DNA of 64,000 nt from Cyrtodaria siliqua (GCA_037043455.1 JAWPHD010010956.1:24208-88207); one strand, 5' to 3'. Shown: positions 31,166-43,939, numbered from the stretch's first letter. Made by a program: numbers and translations. The notes: a model not told the origin generated them from the letters alone.

Positions 31166-33430
31166 TTTGAACCCTGCATATTCTAGTAGGGTAAGGAAGG
31201 GTTTACTTTAGGCTACATTACGCAAGTGCGGCGTCAACACAAAACATATGCAGTGAGCAGTCTATGCAACAACAAAACATGGCGGTATTAGTCTGATATC
31301 GGTGCAGATACTAGGCGGCTAGTTAGGTAGTTGGCAATTGTCCAGTGAATTTTATTGGTAGGAGGACTGTTTGTTTTTTAATGTTTATTTATATCTTTAC
31401 TTTAATGCTTTCTTTCCAGATAAGCAATCTCTAACAGGGTCTTTGTATTATGTCATTGTGTGTGGTAGTATCTTACTTGAACGAGGTTCTCTGAAAGTAT
31501 GCCAGCCTTCGGTGCGAAAGTATGCCAGCCTTCGGAGGGGATGTGTCGGTCCTGTGTGCAAGCAGAACAACAGCCAATACTCATTGCTTCTGTTTCAGCT
31601 TGAGTCCGTAAACATTCCCCGGAAGTGTGGTTGCTCATACAGTGCTCCAGATAAGACGCATATACATATATACCCTCGTACACACTAACTTAATAGCTTA
31701 GAAAAATAGAGTGCGCCCGGCCATACTCAGTGGATGCTTATTGAAGTTTGAGGTACTGAATGACAATCAAGTGCATAATTTCACTAAAGTTTCGGTAGAT
31801 GCTTGCAAGAAAATAGAAATGACCTTTTTGTAGGCTGTTTGACAAAAATGAATCAATAATGCCCTTAAATATATATACATTCAACATTGCTTCTGTATTT
31901 TCTTTTTTTAAAGGAGAAGACGAAATATGCAAAAAAAAATATGGTAATGACTGATGAAATACATTTTACCAAACTTGTTTACAAAAATACGCATAAGTTT
32001 GTAATTTGTAAATGTAAATACGTAAAAACAAAACAAAACAACATGCGTACATTGTGCTGAAATTCTATACTCAAAAGACGGTGAAGCAGTAAATATAGAT
32101 AGATAGGTAGAGTAATACGGCACAACTCCTTTTTGTGCTTTCCGGCGATGTCTCTGATGACAACACCCACTACCTGCTTAAATAACAATAACCGGATTAC
32201 TGAACTCTGAATACCACAACATAAACTCACCAAAGAAAATTTATAAACTTGGAAATATGGAACCAGATGACAGATGAGAGCAAGTTATTTCGAGAGAAAA
32301 ACATTAAACATGTCAGAGGCAACATAACTAGATCGGCATGATATTCTTTCCTTTGGTGAGTTTTATGTATGCACGTGTGATATATAAGGCTTAAATCAGT
32401 TGTTTATTCAGGCATTGCGTGATGTCTTCAGAAACCTGCGGATGGAGTTGTGCCTTATACTCTACCTACTTTATAAAGGGGGCTCTAGCTCTGCAGTGCT
32501 CCAGATAGACCGCGCATCCATGTACATTACGTGTTTATATTTCAGAGTCTTCATTTTATTTTAATTCACTCCATACCATGTACGGACGTAATTTACAGGT
32601 ACGCTATTTCTTTTGAAAATGATGCGTATCTTGGTAGCTTCTTTTTGCCAATCAGAGTTTTTGTGGTGCATTGCACACTTTTCACGAGACAGCTTTACTG
32701 ATTGTATGAAACCGCGTCACCAGTTATTTACAGTTTTCTCTCTTTGGTTCTGTTTCTTGTTTTTTCCCTGTAATAATGGTACCGGTTCGGCGCTGAAGGG
32801 GGCATCGACGTAGAGACGAGGAAAAGGCCGGCAAACAACCTGAAGAGCACGAGAGGCCTCTCCGTACCGGCCAGGGATGCATAATAGTGAGTTGTCAGAT
32901 TGTATAAACCTGGCAGACACCACGTGAACTTTGTATTGTGCACCCAGCGGAGAGGTCAGGAGGCAGCCTTGCTTGGTTGTAACTTGTTATCCGCAGCCTG
33001 CCACTAGGCGGGGGTGCAAGGAAGTCTACCCATAATTGTCCAACCCACGTAGCGGAAGTAGGTCTCACCTCACCTAGTGGATGTAGGATCCAGCTGCAAC
33101 AACACAGCTAATGACACACACGCACTGGGCCATAATTCAGCAATGAAGGATTGGATCAAACAAACATCGATCAGAAGGTTCACCACACAGAGACGAGTGT
33201 CAGAAAGTGTCGAGTAAAATTCTGCCATATTATCTTGTATGGTACAGAGTTATGAACCTTGATTATGTAAAATATAAATAAGTTCAGTTTGTTTAAATGC
33301 AATGCCTTGACTAAACAAATGTTCATTGTTTCTTTCGGGCATCAACACTTTAACCAAAATGTTGACACCCCCTGCAATCATCAATCCATAATTAGTTTTA
33401 CCCTGATTAAAAAGTCCTTACCGGTATACC
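31166..33430. other. no confident gene; includes a GC-richer patch
   Basis: A 24-bp unit with 'gtatgccagccttcgg' is doubled at about 31495-31540. 32780-33060 is clearly GC-richer than its surroundings but has no coding signal I trust. The phrase 'cagtgctccagataagacgc' (near 31638) has a relative at 32493, hinting at another dispersed repeat. Confidence 0.4.
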
Positions 33431-33549
33431 CTTGCACTCAGAGTTTTTGTTGAGGGAACTGTATAGGTTTCCCTTTGTTGTATCGCGTCATGTCCCATCA
33501 CATTCTTATGCTCCCCGAAACATTTCAGGGGAGCATATAGTCGCCGCAT

Positions 33550-34700
33550 TGTCCGTCACATTTTCTTGTCTGGAGTGTAACTTCGAAAGTACTTATGGGA
33601 TTGCATTGTACTTCACACAATGATAGAGGGAAATGACAGGGAGTGCAAGAACTGTGTCTTCATTCAAACTAGAGTTATTGCCCTTTGTTCTTTTATACCT
33701 ACACCTCTTGTCCTGAGCATAACTCCGGAAGTATTGCATTGAAACTTCACACAATGGTAGAGGGCAATGAGAGAAAGTACAGAGCACAAAAACTTCACTC
33801 TGTCTTCCTTCAAACTAGAGTTATTGCCTATGTTATTTTATACATATATTCTTGTCCGGAGTATAACTTCAAAAGTACTTATGGGACTGCATTGAAACTT
33901 CACACTCATACAATGATAGAGGGCAATAAGAAGAAGTGCAAAGCTAAGAATCGTAACTGTCTTCATTCAAACTAGAGTTAAAGCCATTGTAATTTTATAC
34001 TTAGAATTCTTGTCTGGAGCCTAACATTATAACTACTGAAGGTTCTGCTTGATAACTTCACACAAGGCTAGAGGGCAATAATGGGAAGTACAAAGTGCAA
34101 GAACAATAACTTTTGTCTTCATTCAAATTATAGTTACTGTCCTTTGAAGTTTCATGCAATGAAACTTCATATAAATGATAGAGGGTAATGACATTTAAGT
34201 GCAGAGTGCAAGAACATTAACTCTGTCTTCAATTAAATAAGAGTTATTGCCCTTTGTAGTGTTATACTTATACTTGTCAGGAGCGTAACTTCACATGAAT
34301 GAGACTGCAATGAAACTTCAAACGCTATAATAGAGGGCAATGAGAGCAAGCGCAGAACATGAGAACCATAACTCTTATCTTAATTTAAATTAGAGTAATT
34401 GCCCTTGATATTTCATACTTATAATTCTTGTCTGGAGAATAACTGGAAGCCATCTAATGGTACTGCAATGACACCACACAACAATAGAGGGCAATGAGAG
34501 GAAGTGCAGAACACAAGAACCATAACTCTATCTTCATTCAAATTAGAGTTATTCCCGTGGTAATTTTAAACTTATAATTGATGTCCGGAGTATGACTCGA
34601 AAACCTCGTGGGACTGCAATGAAACTTCACATAATTATAAAGGGTGTGCAGAGCATGAGAACCATAGCTCTAGCTTCATTTAAATTTTATTGTCCTTTAT
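33550..34700. repeat. tandem units of about 140-155 bp, about eight degenerate copies
   Basis: Units carry 'cttgtc(c/t)ggagtataact' (33566, 33706, 33851, 34006, 34273, 34428, 34579), then 'actgcaatgaaacttcacac', 'agagggcaatgag', 'agtgcagagcac' and 'ttcattcaaactagagttattgccctttg'. Open frames over them are not genes. Confidence 0.75.
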
Positions 34701-36209
34701 CATACAAAGTTCCCAATTTAGGGAGCTTCCATCAGATCTATTGATATTCTTGTTACAGAAAGCTCTTATCTCAGAAACCATTTTGCGGAATTACATGAAA
34801 TTTCACAAACGAAATAATGCCACATGCAAGTAGCACAACTCAGCAACACAATCCTATTGGCATAGTTATGTACCTTTTTGTATTTAGGTAAACTGTGTAA
34901 AAAATGTGAATACCGTATAAGCTGATATTTGTTAAACCACTTGACATATTGGAAGGAAACTTCACACATGTATTCGGTATCGATAAATAACATCCCACGT
35001 GTAATTGCATTATGACAAAGCTACATCCATTTTTATATCACTTTGTCATGGTCGTCGTAACACTCATTTGGGTCAGCTTGTGAACAATTGTTTACGTTAA
35101 ATTTGTGAAAGGCCTCATACAAAGTCTTGAAACATAACTTGAATGTCTTCAGTGAGAGGATAACCCCTATTGATTTGGGTCGTAGGTCAACGGTCAAGGT
35201 CACAATATCAGATAATGAACAATCATTTCTGCTCAATAAATTTTGAAATTTTATGCTCAATAGATTTTGAAGGATTGCACCCACTGTCTATAAACTATAG
35301 AACTTGATTGATCCTTGGTGAGAGGATGACCCCTTCTAGTTTTATAATGCAGCAAAAAAATATTAATTATATACGGTAATGATATAATATTATCGGTGCA
35401 AGATGCGCCATCTTAATAAGTCCACTACTGGTTTCTACCGGTGACTATAGTTAATTTTGCTCGATGTCCATCATTCCATCTGACCAGTAACTTAATTTAT
35501 CGTCCTATTCCAACAATATTGTACACAAAGTTCACCATTTTGAGATGGAACACCAATTTAACAGAAGCCGATCAATTAACAGAAGCTTAGACATAGGGAA
35601 GAACTTCAAAAATATACAAATAGACATAAAGTCGGACTCAAATTCATAGTTATTTCAGTTTCTTGAGTGTAGGTGTTATTGTTTCAAAGTTATCATCCGG
35701 AGTACGTAATTGTTTATGGACGAACATAAAAGCAGACACGCAGACAGCTGTATACCATAATACGTTCCCATTTTTCATAACAGGCATGTAAACATGCAAT
35801 AATGTAAACATGCCATAAAAACTGTTTAAAAGTGTGTGTTCATTTCTTTCTGCTACTGCCAGGACACGCTCGTTGTATGTGAGAGTACGGACTCCATAAA
35901 TATGATATTAATGTCTTTATTCTCTATCATTATGAGTTTTTTAAATGGAAGTGGTTTAACAGCACACCAACACACATGAAAGGTTATATGGCGTCTAACA
36001 GGAACGAACATGCCAGGCTCATTCTTCATTTATATCAAGATAAATATGAAGAATGGGTCTCACTGTAACCACACGAGGCAGTTTTGAATTATAATATAGT
36101 TCCTAAAACATGGCGAGTTTTCAACAAAAAACAAAGGAAGATTAATCCTTAACCTGCCACGTATATATAATGGACTGTTCTTACTTGAGTTTAGACCATA
36201 CCATTTATG
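34701..36209. other. no recognised gene; one short hairpin
   Basis: Only unconserved frames. A near-perfect hairpin 'attcttcatttat..ataaatatgaagaat' lies at about 36021-36056. The segment at 35845-35920 has a diverged partner at 42215-42300. Confidence 0.45.
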
Positions 36210-36912
36210 TTAAAGGCAGAATATGCTTATAATCACATAAACTGAAACAGTTGACGAAGCACTCAGAAGCTTTACAACTTAGAGAATTACACTAACAAAC
36301 AAACTGAATAAAATTAAATTGTACACTATGCCGAATAAATATTTGTATACTAATTATGCTATATCCCCTACACACTGCGCCGACGACAAGCACAACACAG
36401 GAAGTGCAGATACAATACAAATGAATTATTTTATCCCAGGTAAAGTTTATGTAAACACAAGAGTTAAAAAGTCAGCGTGCCTTTTTAACGAAGCGTACGT
36501 TTCTAATCAGCTGTTTCTATTAACGGCTGGGTACATCGGAGGATTTATTGCAAATTTGACGGTAATATTTTCCTTATCTGCCATAGTGATAAGACGTGTT
36601 TATGAGAGCTCTGTACCAGTGTAGCAAATTAGCAAATTAGTGTTTACAATAGCATATGTTTGGATATAAAAATTATACTATTGGGCACACTTGGATTTAA
36701 AATAAATATTTGTTTTATGTGACAAAGTCACTTAATCATAGTTATATTGAGAAAAGTTGGATCTACACACACTGTTTGGACACCCCACTGTTTATATTAC
36801 CAGTAGTGTTATATGGATACTCTGTGCTTCTAATTCTAGAGGCATTTTAATATTTCTGCTACCATTTATTTCACAATAAAAGCGAGAAACTATTAACACG
36901 TTTTCTTAGAAA

Positions 36913-37700
36913 ATGGAAACGTCTACACTTCGTTCAACACTAGATGAAATCAGTACACATGAAATAGAAAAAAGCAAATGTTCTCAGACTGAGAGTTCAG
37001 TAGAACATCAAATAAATACAGGCGATCAATATGATGGGATCTTCTACAGGGTAAAACAGGACGATACAAGGACACACATTACTTTTCTCTCAGATGTGCT
37101 GTTCAATATCTTCACAGCAAAAGTCAAGTCAGATTTTAATTTGCCTGATGACATAGATGTATATATCCACCAGAGTGAAGAACGTCTGATGCTTGGTTAG
37201 TCTAGATTTAGACAGTCGCGAGCTAGAGGTATCATGACCCGCTCATCAAACATGGACGGAAAACAATTTCAAACTAAAAATGGGGCATTTAATGGAGAAA
37301 TGTATTAATATTACAAATACAAATTTGAAAGAAATTGCCCAGATGAAATATCTAACAACTACTCAGGACAAACCCTCCATGGTAACACCAAATGGATCTA
37401 GTACCCCCAGTGTGACATTGCAATCATCAACAGTGGTAAATGAGGAATTAATTCATGCCATGTGTGAATCAATTAGTGATTTGAAGGGAGAAACTGAGAT
37501 GCTACGTTAGGAAATGGACACCATAAAACAGCAGCAAACATATGCTGCTGCTCTCAGCAGGGGCACCAGATCACAGGTTGAACCAACAGATCGGCTGTCT
37601 CACTCACAGCATGCAGAAAACTGCCATACTGGACACCTAACAACTTCCCAGCCATCAAAGGCTACATCCCGAGAACTGGGAACTCGTTTAAGATCTTAAA
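36913..37700 (+). pseudogene. LINE ORF1, N-terminal part
   Basis: Three successive open pieces (36913-37200, 37280-37510, 37514-37699) broken by stops. The last begins MDTIKQQQTYAAALSRG. The polar, Gln/Ser/Thr-rich composition and a possible coiled segment fit an ORF1 nucleic-acid-binding N-terminus, but no zinc knuckle is visible. Confidence 0.5.
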
Positions 37701-37775
37701 CTCGTTCCCATTCCATATAAGATTTATGAAACGAGTTTCATTAATCTTATTTGGAATGGGAACTCGTTTAAGATC
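37678..37775. repeat. 80-bp duplication forming a foldback inside ORF1
   Basis: The 18-mer gggaactcgtttaagatc occurs at 37678-37695 and 37758-37775. 37692-37732 and 37735-37775 form an imperfect 41-bp hairpin around a 2-base loop. The 80-bp gain is not a multiple of three and so breaks ORF1. Confidence 0.8.
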
Positions 37776-38565
37776 CTTTTTATCACATAACATTGCCATC
37801 AAATTAGTAAAATATAATTCAGATGGACATAGAACCGCCACGACGTCAGACACACCGAGACACTCCATCAGCGAAGACTCTGTTTTATCAGACACATCCT
37901 TGTATACACCACAGAGACCACATGCGGCGCAAAAGTCACCTGTTCGCAATACACAGAAATCAAGTAACCACAAGGGACTAAAACATAATGTCCATAAGCA
38001 CTCTGTATCGGGAGCAACAATCAAAACACTTATAACAGACATACACCTATATGATATGCAACAATTTGATACAGTTGTACTGTATATAGGAGGTAACGAC
38101 CTCTCAAGAAATGCTGATACTGAACTAATTGAAGAGCAGTATGACCAGCTTATTGCCCTCATCAAGGCTGGAAATGAAAACTGCAAAATAGTTTTGTCAA
38201 AACTTGCACCTAGAGGCGATGTTGACGTTCACGCAGTAAACATGATAATTGAGCGCTTGTCAGTTCATGACAAAACTGACTATGTTGACAACTACCGTTC
38301 CTTTCACGATAAAAATGGAAAATTATTAACCCGTTTCCTGAATGAAAGGGATCACATTCACCCGTCCAAACCAGGAACCAAGCGAGTACTAGCCACTATA
38401 AATGAAACAATTGAAATTGTGCATGACTTCGCAAAGTGCATTTTTGCCGGAAAACCAGTTCAACAATTTGGCCCGACAGGTAACTTCGCAAATGCAAGAG
38501 ATGCCACAACACAGATGATTGCAGACATCGGCAACCAGTCAAATGTTGGACATGTGGTCTCATAG
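37726..38565 (+). pseudogene. LINE ORF1, SGNH-hydrolase-like domain
   Basis: The domain shows SGATIKTL (block II region), VVLYIGGNDLSRN (block III GxND) and DHIHPSKPGTKRV (block V, Asp and His of the triad). The block I nucleophile (GDS-type) expected upstream is not visible, so this copy is probably inactive. Esterase ORF1s are known in CR1/L2-like elements, where lipid or membrane interaction has been proposed. The downstream end (QIADIGNQSNVGHVVS-like) is not recognised. Confidence 0.7.
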
Positions 38566-38817
38566 GTCACAAGTAGGACGTGTGTTGGAACTTTGTATAG
38601 GGGCACGGCAATGATGCCAACAATCACAGACACGCAGAAAATCTTTTCAGTTTTTTGGACACGATATGTGAAAATTGTGATTCTTGCATATGTACTTGTG
38701 AACATGAGAACAATAACAATGTGCTTTCACTGCCACATTCAATAAAAAGAAGTCAAACAAACAAACAAACAATTACCAAAGGTTGCACACTTAACTGATC
38801 TATGTCTAAATAAAAAG

Positions 38818-39752
38818 GGTTTTAATATTGGTCACATTAACATACAGGGATTATCTACAAAAAATGACCAAATTAAATTAATGTTAAATTCTCCTTTAAA
38901 TGAAATTGACGTGCTTGGAATCAGTGAGACAAAATGTACTAGTGACCATAAAACTGAATCATTCTATATTGATGGTTTTCAAGTTCCATTTCGAATGGAT
39001 AGAATAGTAAACAGAGGTGGTGGTTTGATTGTTTATGTTAAAAATGGCGTAAATTGTACTAGAAGAACCGATTTAGAAGATGATAATATAGAAATTATAT
39101 GGATTGAGATTAAGCCAAATAAAATTAACCATTTCTTATTGGCTCGATATACAGACACCCCGAGTCTAGAGTAATATGGAAAGAATATTTTGATGAGCAC
39201 TTAGAAAAAGTTCAGTTAGAGGAAAAAGAATTAATTATTCTAGGAGATATAAATCATGATTTACTTAATCCTCAGATAAATATAGAATGGTCTAATTATA
39301 TTTCATCATTAGGGCTTGTTCAAGTGGTAAAAGAACCAACAAGAGAATGTCCAAATTCAAAAACTCTCATAGATCTTGTTTATACTAATTTTGAAGAAAA
39401 TATTATATGTGTCAAAGTACAAAAAATTGGCGTTAGTGACCATTATCCAATTTTATGTACTCGTAAATTAAATTTTGAAGATAAAACAAATACTCACCAA
39501 TCTATTAAGTATCGGTATTTTAAAACTTTTGTTGAGGAAATCTTTATTAACGATCTTAAAAGCATGTCATGGAGCACACATGAAAGTTATACAGATGCAA
39601 ATGACTTACTTAACACCTGGGTGACTAATTTTTCAAGTGTTATTGATAAGCATGTGTCGCTTAGAATACATAGGGTAACAAAGCTCCAACAACCTGATTG
39701 GTTTAATTCTGATATTTTAGATGCAATAAAGGAAAGAGTGAAAAAAATGTAA
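38818..39752 (+). pseudogene. LINE ORF2, endonuclease domain
   Basis: Reading from NKKGFNIGHINIQGL it shows DVLGISETK (catalytic Glu), a DR..GGGLIVYVK block, then after a frameshift near 39150 LGDINHDLL (Asp/Asn) and SDHYPI (terminal Asp-His). This is the full series of an APE-type target-cleaving endonuclease. Confidence 0.8.
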
Positions 39753-40975
39753 AGCAAAAAATGATGATCAAAATTACAGAATTTTAAGAAATAAAGTATG
39801 TAATTTGATTAAAGAATCTAAGAAGTCCTCTTATGAAAGAAAAATTGAAGAAGGCAAATCAGATCCAAAGTCAATATGGAAGTATTTAAAGAGCACGGTG
39901 CCTCCACAAAAACTTCTCAAAAAGGAAATTCTGTAAATCAGATCAATAAAAACAGTGAAGAAATAACAGATAATTTTGAGATGGCAAATGAGTTTAATAA
40001 TTTTTTTGTAAATATAGCTGCAAATTTAAAAGAACCTATTTCAAACTCAGACTTTACAAAAGTAAAGCAATTTGTAAATCGCACTGTTCCAGACAAAATG
40101 TACTTTAACATTCCTCTCATAACAGAAGAACAAACTCGTAAAATACTTTTCAGCCTAGATACATCCAAATCCACGGGACTTGACCAAATTGGTCCTAAAT
40201 TACTAAAATTATCAGCCAATGAAATATCAAAAAGTATTACATATATTATTAATTGTAGTATAAGACAGGGAATTTTCCCGGATACGTGGAAAGCTGCTAA
40301 GGTTAATCCCTTATTCAAATCAAGTGCATCTGATAATGTAAACAACTAACAGACCAATTTCTATTTTACCAACTCTTTCCAAGTTGATTGAAAAACATAT
40401 GCACAACTCATTTGTTGAGTTTTTAAATTATTATAAATTACTATGTAAATCTCAAAGTGGGTTTAGAAAAAGCCACAGCTGCGAAACGGCTTTAGTTCAT
40501 ATGATTGACAAGTGGTTAAAAGGATTAAATGAAGGTAAATTTGTTGGTGTAATAATGGTTGATTTTAGGAAAGCAGTTGACTTAGTGGATCATAACATTC
40601 TTTTAAAAAAAATGCAGATCTATAAATGTAGTGACACTACAGTTAAGTGGTTTAAATTTTATCTAACAGATAGGAAACAAAATGTTTCACTAAATGGGGT
40701 TCTCTCTGATAAACAGTTAATTACATGTGATGTACCACAAGGCTCTATTTTAGGACCTCTCCTATTCTTGTTATTCATAAATGACCTTCCTATATGTCTT
40801 GATGGTATTGTATCTAATACAGACATGTATGCGGATTATACCACTATCTACGATGTTAACACATCAAAAGCAGTAATTGAGCAAAACCTTCAAACTGCTT
40901 TAAATACCCTCAATGCTTGGTGCCGAAATAATGGTATGGTTTTAAACACAGAAAAACTAAAGTGCTCTTAGTTAC
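39753..40975 (+). pseudogene. LINE ORF2, reverse transcriptase domain
   Basis: Motifs are KSTGLDQIGPKLLK (39876-40349 piece), RPISILPTLSKLIEK, QSGFRKSHSCETA, VDFRKAVDLVDH (motif A), VPQGSILGPLLFLLFINDLP (motif B) and YADYTTIYD (motif C). The catalytic YADD is altered: the second Asp is Tyr (codon 40837-40839). A stop near 40349 and another at 40971 break the frame. The enzyme of this copy would be dead. Confidence 0.85.
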
Positions 40976-41089
40976 TACACCTCAAAAGCGTGCAAGACTT
41001 GTTAATAACAAATTATCATTAACATAAAATAACATTGAACTGCAACTTACAAAAGGTGATAAAATTCTGGGAAAATTCTGCATATAGAT

Positions 41090-41650
41090 GAACACTTGAA
41101 GTGGGATAATCACATTATGTATATTCGTAAGAAAATATCAACCAACATCTGGCTACTGTCAAGAATAAAATCATATATTCCTTTAAATCACCGGATAATA
41201 TTTTATAAGGCGTATGTTCAACCTCCTCTAGATTACTGTAATATAATTTGTGGAAATACAAAGAAAGCTAACCTACAACTGTTATTACGTTTGCAGAGAA
41301 GAGCATGTCGTACTATTTTAGGCGACCAGTATACCACACTAAATGAAGCACTGGTTATCATTAATTCCCTTAATATCGAGCAAAAGATATTTCTCCAAAA
41401 GGCACAATTTATGTATAGAGTATCAAAACATGCAGTTCCGTCATATATTTGTGATATGTTTCATCCTACTGTTATCTCGCAGAGAAATCTACGATCTGCT
41501 TACGAATTAAATTATATAACTCCAAGACCAAACAAAGAACTATTTAAAGGGAGTATGTCATACGCTGGAACAATTGTGTGGAATAGCAATCCTTCATATA
41601 TTAGAGAATGTACTTCTTTAAAAACCTTTACATCTAACTGCGTTTAATGG
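41090..41650 (+). pseudogene. LINE ORF2, C-terminal domain
   Basis: MKWDNHIMYIRKKIS through IIFYKAYVQPPLDYCNI, LQRRACRTILG and the C-terminal 'PSYIRECTSLKTF' are the usual post-RT region of CR1/Jockey-type ORF2. Confidence 0.75.
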
Positions 41651-42021
41651 CTGAAAACACAATCATAATGTAATTATTGTAAAAGTATTGTTATGTTTGT
41701 CAGTTTTAGATAATTATTGACATCTTGTGTACTGTGTGGTACTTTATTATGCACACCACCACCTCAAACCATGTATATAATTATGTATATATATTAGGAA
41801 TGATGTGTACATGGTTGTAAATGTGTGTGCATGTGTGTGTATTTGGATGTATGGGTGCGTAATAATGTAAGTGCGCAATAATGTAAAGGAAATATCACTG
41901 TTTTGTTACATATGTTTTACATCGTACATGTATATGTATGACTTTGCAGAGGGCCCCAAGGGAGATTAGTGTTGGCTAATTGGGTCATCCTCTATAAATA
42001 AAGACATTCATTCATTCATTC
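41651..42021 (+). other. LINE 3' untranslated region and (ATTC)n tail
   Basis: Non-coding, with GT/TG-rich runs (41800-41880) and a final 'aataaagacattcattcattcat'. Confidence 0.65.
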
Positions 42022-42097
42022 ATATTATACACAAATAATTGACACAAAGTCTCTATCAGTTCTGTTAAGGTTAACAATAAGCATATTCTGACTTTAA

Positions 42098-42570
42098 AAT
42101 GGCTATTTTGGGTGAATGATTCTTGAGCAGCTGGACATTGTAAACCCTGATCAACCTCTGATTATAATGGACGCAAATAAAATATCATGGAAAAAATGTT
42201 TAAACGTCTGTATCTTTCTTTCTGCTACTACCAGAAGTCGGGATGCCCTGATTGTATGTGAGAGTGGTGCCTCTAGTAGAATTTACCATACCTAAAAGTT
42301 AAGCATGAATAAGTTATGCTTTATGACATGTCAGCTACAGTGGTCACACAATATCGTAAGAAAGAAAAGTACTGTTTAAAAGTATTACTTCTTTTGATTA
42401 TTGTACAATGAACTGAAGAAAGGTGATTGCATGATTCTGATTATTTAAAAATTAACACATATTTAGGTAATTGCAATCCTTTGACTTTGTTTTAAAGTGT
42501 TGTTAAAATAAATGTTACTGTATCTTCTGACACTGTATCTTCTGATTTCTTGTCGAAATAGTTCCAACAT
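42098..42570. other. no recognised feature; presumed 3' flank of the minus-strand gene
   Basis: AT-rich. A tandem 'gacactgtatcttct/gatttctt' doublet lies near 42520-42550. Confidence 0.4.
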
Positions 42571-42573
42571 TTT

Positions 42574-42659
42574 CTATAAATAAGTCAATTTATTACAATT
42601 GGTCTGAATGTTATTACCATCGGAGTAACTGCTTTTACTTTTGGAGAGCTGATTATCCT
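42574..42659 (-). CDS. terminal exon of a host gene (exon 4 of the visible set)
   Basis: A strong acceptor (long T tract, ttcttcag) precedes 42659. In phase 1 the exon reads EDNQLSKSKSSYSDGNNIQ.. and ends at TAG 42574-42576. The tail is short, hydrophilic and Ser-rich. It is the last of four exons whose phases agree (see 45953-46025). Confidence 0.5.
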
Positions 42660-42832
42660 CTGAAGAATCAAAAAAAAAGATAAATCTAGAAATGTGTCCA
42701 CCACCACAAAATATCGACCATCATATATAACCCAACATGTGTTGAAAATGACAAAAACATCATACAAATACAGTATACCTTCTAAAATTTGTGTGTCATA
42801 CAAGTGGTTTATTTGCAATAGTATAAACTTAC

Positions 42833-42871
42833 CTTCTGAACTTTCATCAAGAAGGGCAGCAGTGGACGACT
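42833..42871 (-). CDS. 39-nt micro-exon of the same gene (exon 3)
   Basis: Acceptor ctttttgcag and donor AAG|GTAAGTTT are both near-consensus. The exon is phase 1 on both sides and adds (E)SSTAALLDESSEG, a Ser/Glu/Asp-rich linker. A symmetrical exon of this size could be skipped without a frameshift. Confidence 0.5.
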
Positions 42872-43139
42872 CTGCAAAAAGTATGTGCATAAATGTTTCA
42901 ATAAAAACAAACAATATTGGAGTCATTAAGTCTGTGGTTTAATGCAATATATTCATTTAACAGGACATGACTTTAAATTCTCATATATAAACCAGTGAGT
43001 CGGCTAAATGTTAAGTTGTTCAACATTTGTTCCTGAAAAGTTAAACATTTAGAAAGACATGATAACGTTCCATGTTGTCGAAGGCATGTTTTGGAGAAGA
43101 CCTATCTCACAAAATGGTTTATTATTACACTAATATTAC

Positions 43140-43285
43140 CGTGCACTAGGTACTCTGTGGCTGAGATGTCTGAGGTGCTGTCCCAAGATTACTCCTCTAG
43201 CCTCTAGTATTGGTTCTTATCCCACAGGACACCCTGAGTGTATGCAAGCTACTCTTCTAGTTTGTCAGGTACTTACGAAATGACA
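43140..43285 (+). mobile_element. possible degenerate tRNA-derived SINE
   Basis: 'tgtggctgagatgtctgagg' resembles an A box and 'ggttcttatcccac' a decayed B box at normal spacing, followed by a non-tRNA body. Weak. Confidence 0.35.
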
Positions 43286-43461
43286 TTAACTCTGTTCAAA
43301 TAGCTGGGGCTGGCTCTTCCTCAAACATTAAAACTGGCTTTCATATGTAACTTAACTGATGTGATGAGAAATGGCTTAAAATACCAATGTAAAAACAATG
43401 ATGTATCTACGACCAAGGATTCATCTATCATATATTAATATATTACGACAGTAACCTTCAC

Positions 43462-43491
43462 CTGTGCTTGCCTCGTTACTGGTTGTGATAT
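43462..43491 (-). CDS. 30-nt micro-exon of the same gene (exon 2)
   Basis: Acceptor ctatcacttcag and donor CACAG|GTGAAG. Phase 1 on both sides, adding (D)ITTSNEASTG. It is similar in length and composition to exon 3, again a polar linker. Confidence 0.42.
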
Positions 43492-43939
43492 CTGAAGTGA
43501 TAGATAAATATTTCCTCTAATTAAAACAAGATTGTACTCCCGTTTCCCTAAGGTTATTATGTCAGTTTAGGTTAAACCTATTTTTTTACGCTTATACAAA
43601 TCACTCTGACTGGGTTATTATGGTTATTATGTTAAAAGCATGACCTAGGTGTGAGGCCAACATGACCTTAACCTCTGTCTAAGAAAAGAAAAGCATCGTG
43701 TTGGTAGGTATTACACTTTAAAAGGGCTTGTTGACTTTTACCTTTGCCCAGATGAACCCCAAAACAATAGGGTTCTTCCTTTTAACAATGGCTATTGCAC
43801 CGACATGTAGGGCAATGTATCAATGAAGTTTCATTAGTGTAGTGGTGTGGGTGGGGGCGTTTATAAAGGTGAAAATGAGATATAGGGTCCTATAGAAACC
43901 ACAGCGTCCGAGCGCAATGGCATCATAGGTCCACACTGT

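Larger units (their letters stand above)
36570..42021 (+). mobile_element. CR1/L2-group non-LTR retrotransposon (decayed, nearly full length)
   Basis: 5.45 kb inserted in copy B, flanked by a likely 5-bp duplication ATATT (36565-36569, 42022-42026). It carries an ORF1 with a SGNH-hydrolase-like domain, an ORF2 with an apurinic-type endonuclease and a reverse transcriptase, and a short 3' tail of (ATTC)n (42007-42021). Both ORFs are broken by stops and frameshifts. An esterase in ORF1 and a microsatellite 3' tail are typical of the CR1/L2 part of the Jockey superfamily. Confidence 0.8.
36210..42097 (+). mobile_element. TTAA-flanked MITE-like element, copy B, split by a LINE
   Basis: The left part 36210-36569 and right part 42022-42097 together match copy A. 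TTAA is present at both ends (36210-36213, 42094-42097). The interrupting block is the CR1/L2-type element. Confidence 0.7.

Noticed and set aside
36440..36622. Host exon starting after ttttatcccag with a hydrophobic peptide (AGYIGGFIANLTVIF)
   Set aside because: It lies inside the TTAA-flanked element and crosses the LINE insertion point; the partner copy lacks the downstream part.
43140..43169. A further 30-nt phase-1 micro-exon candidate on the minus strand with AG..GT borders
   Set aside because: It overlaps a probable tRNA-derived SINE and its donor is weak; not included in the gene model.
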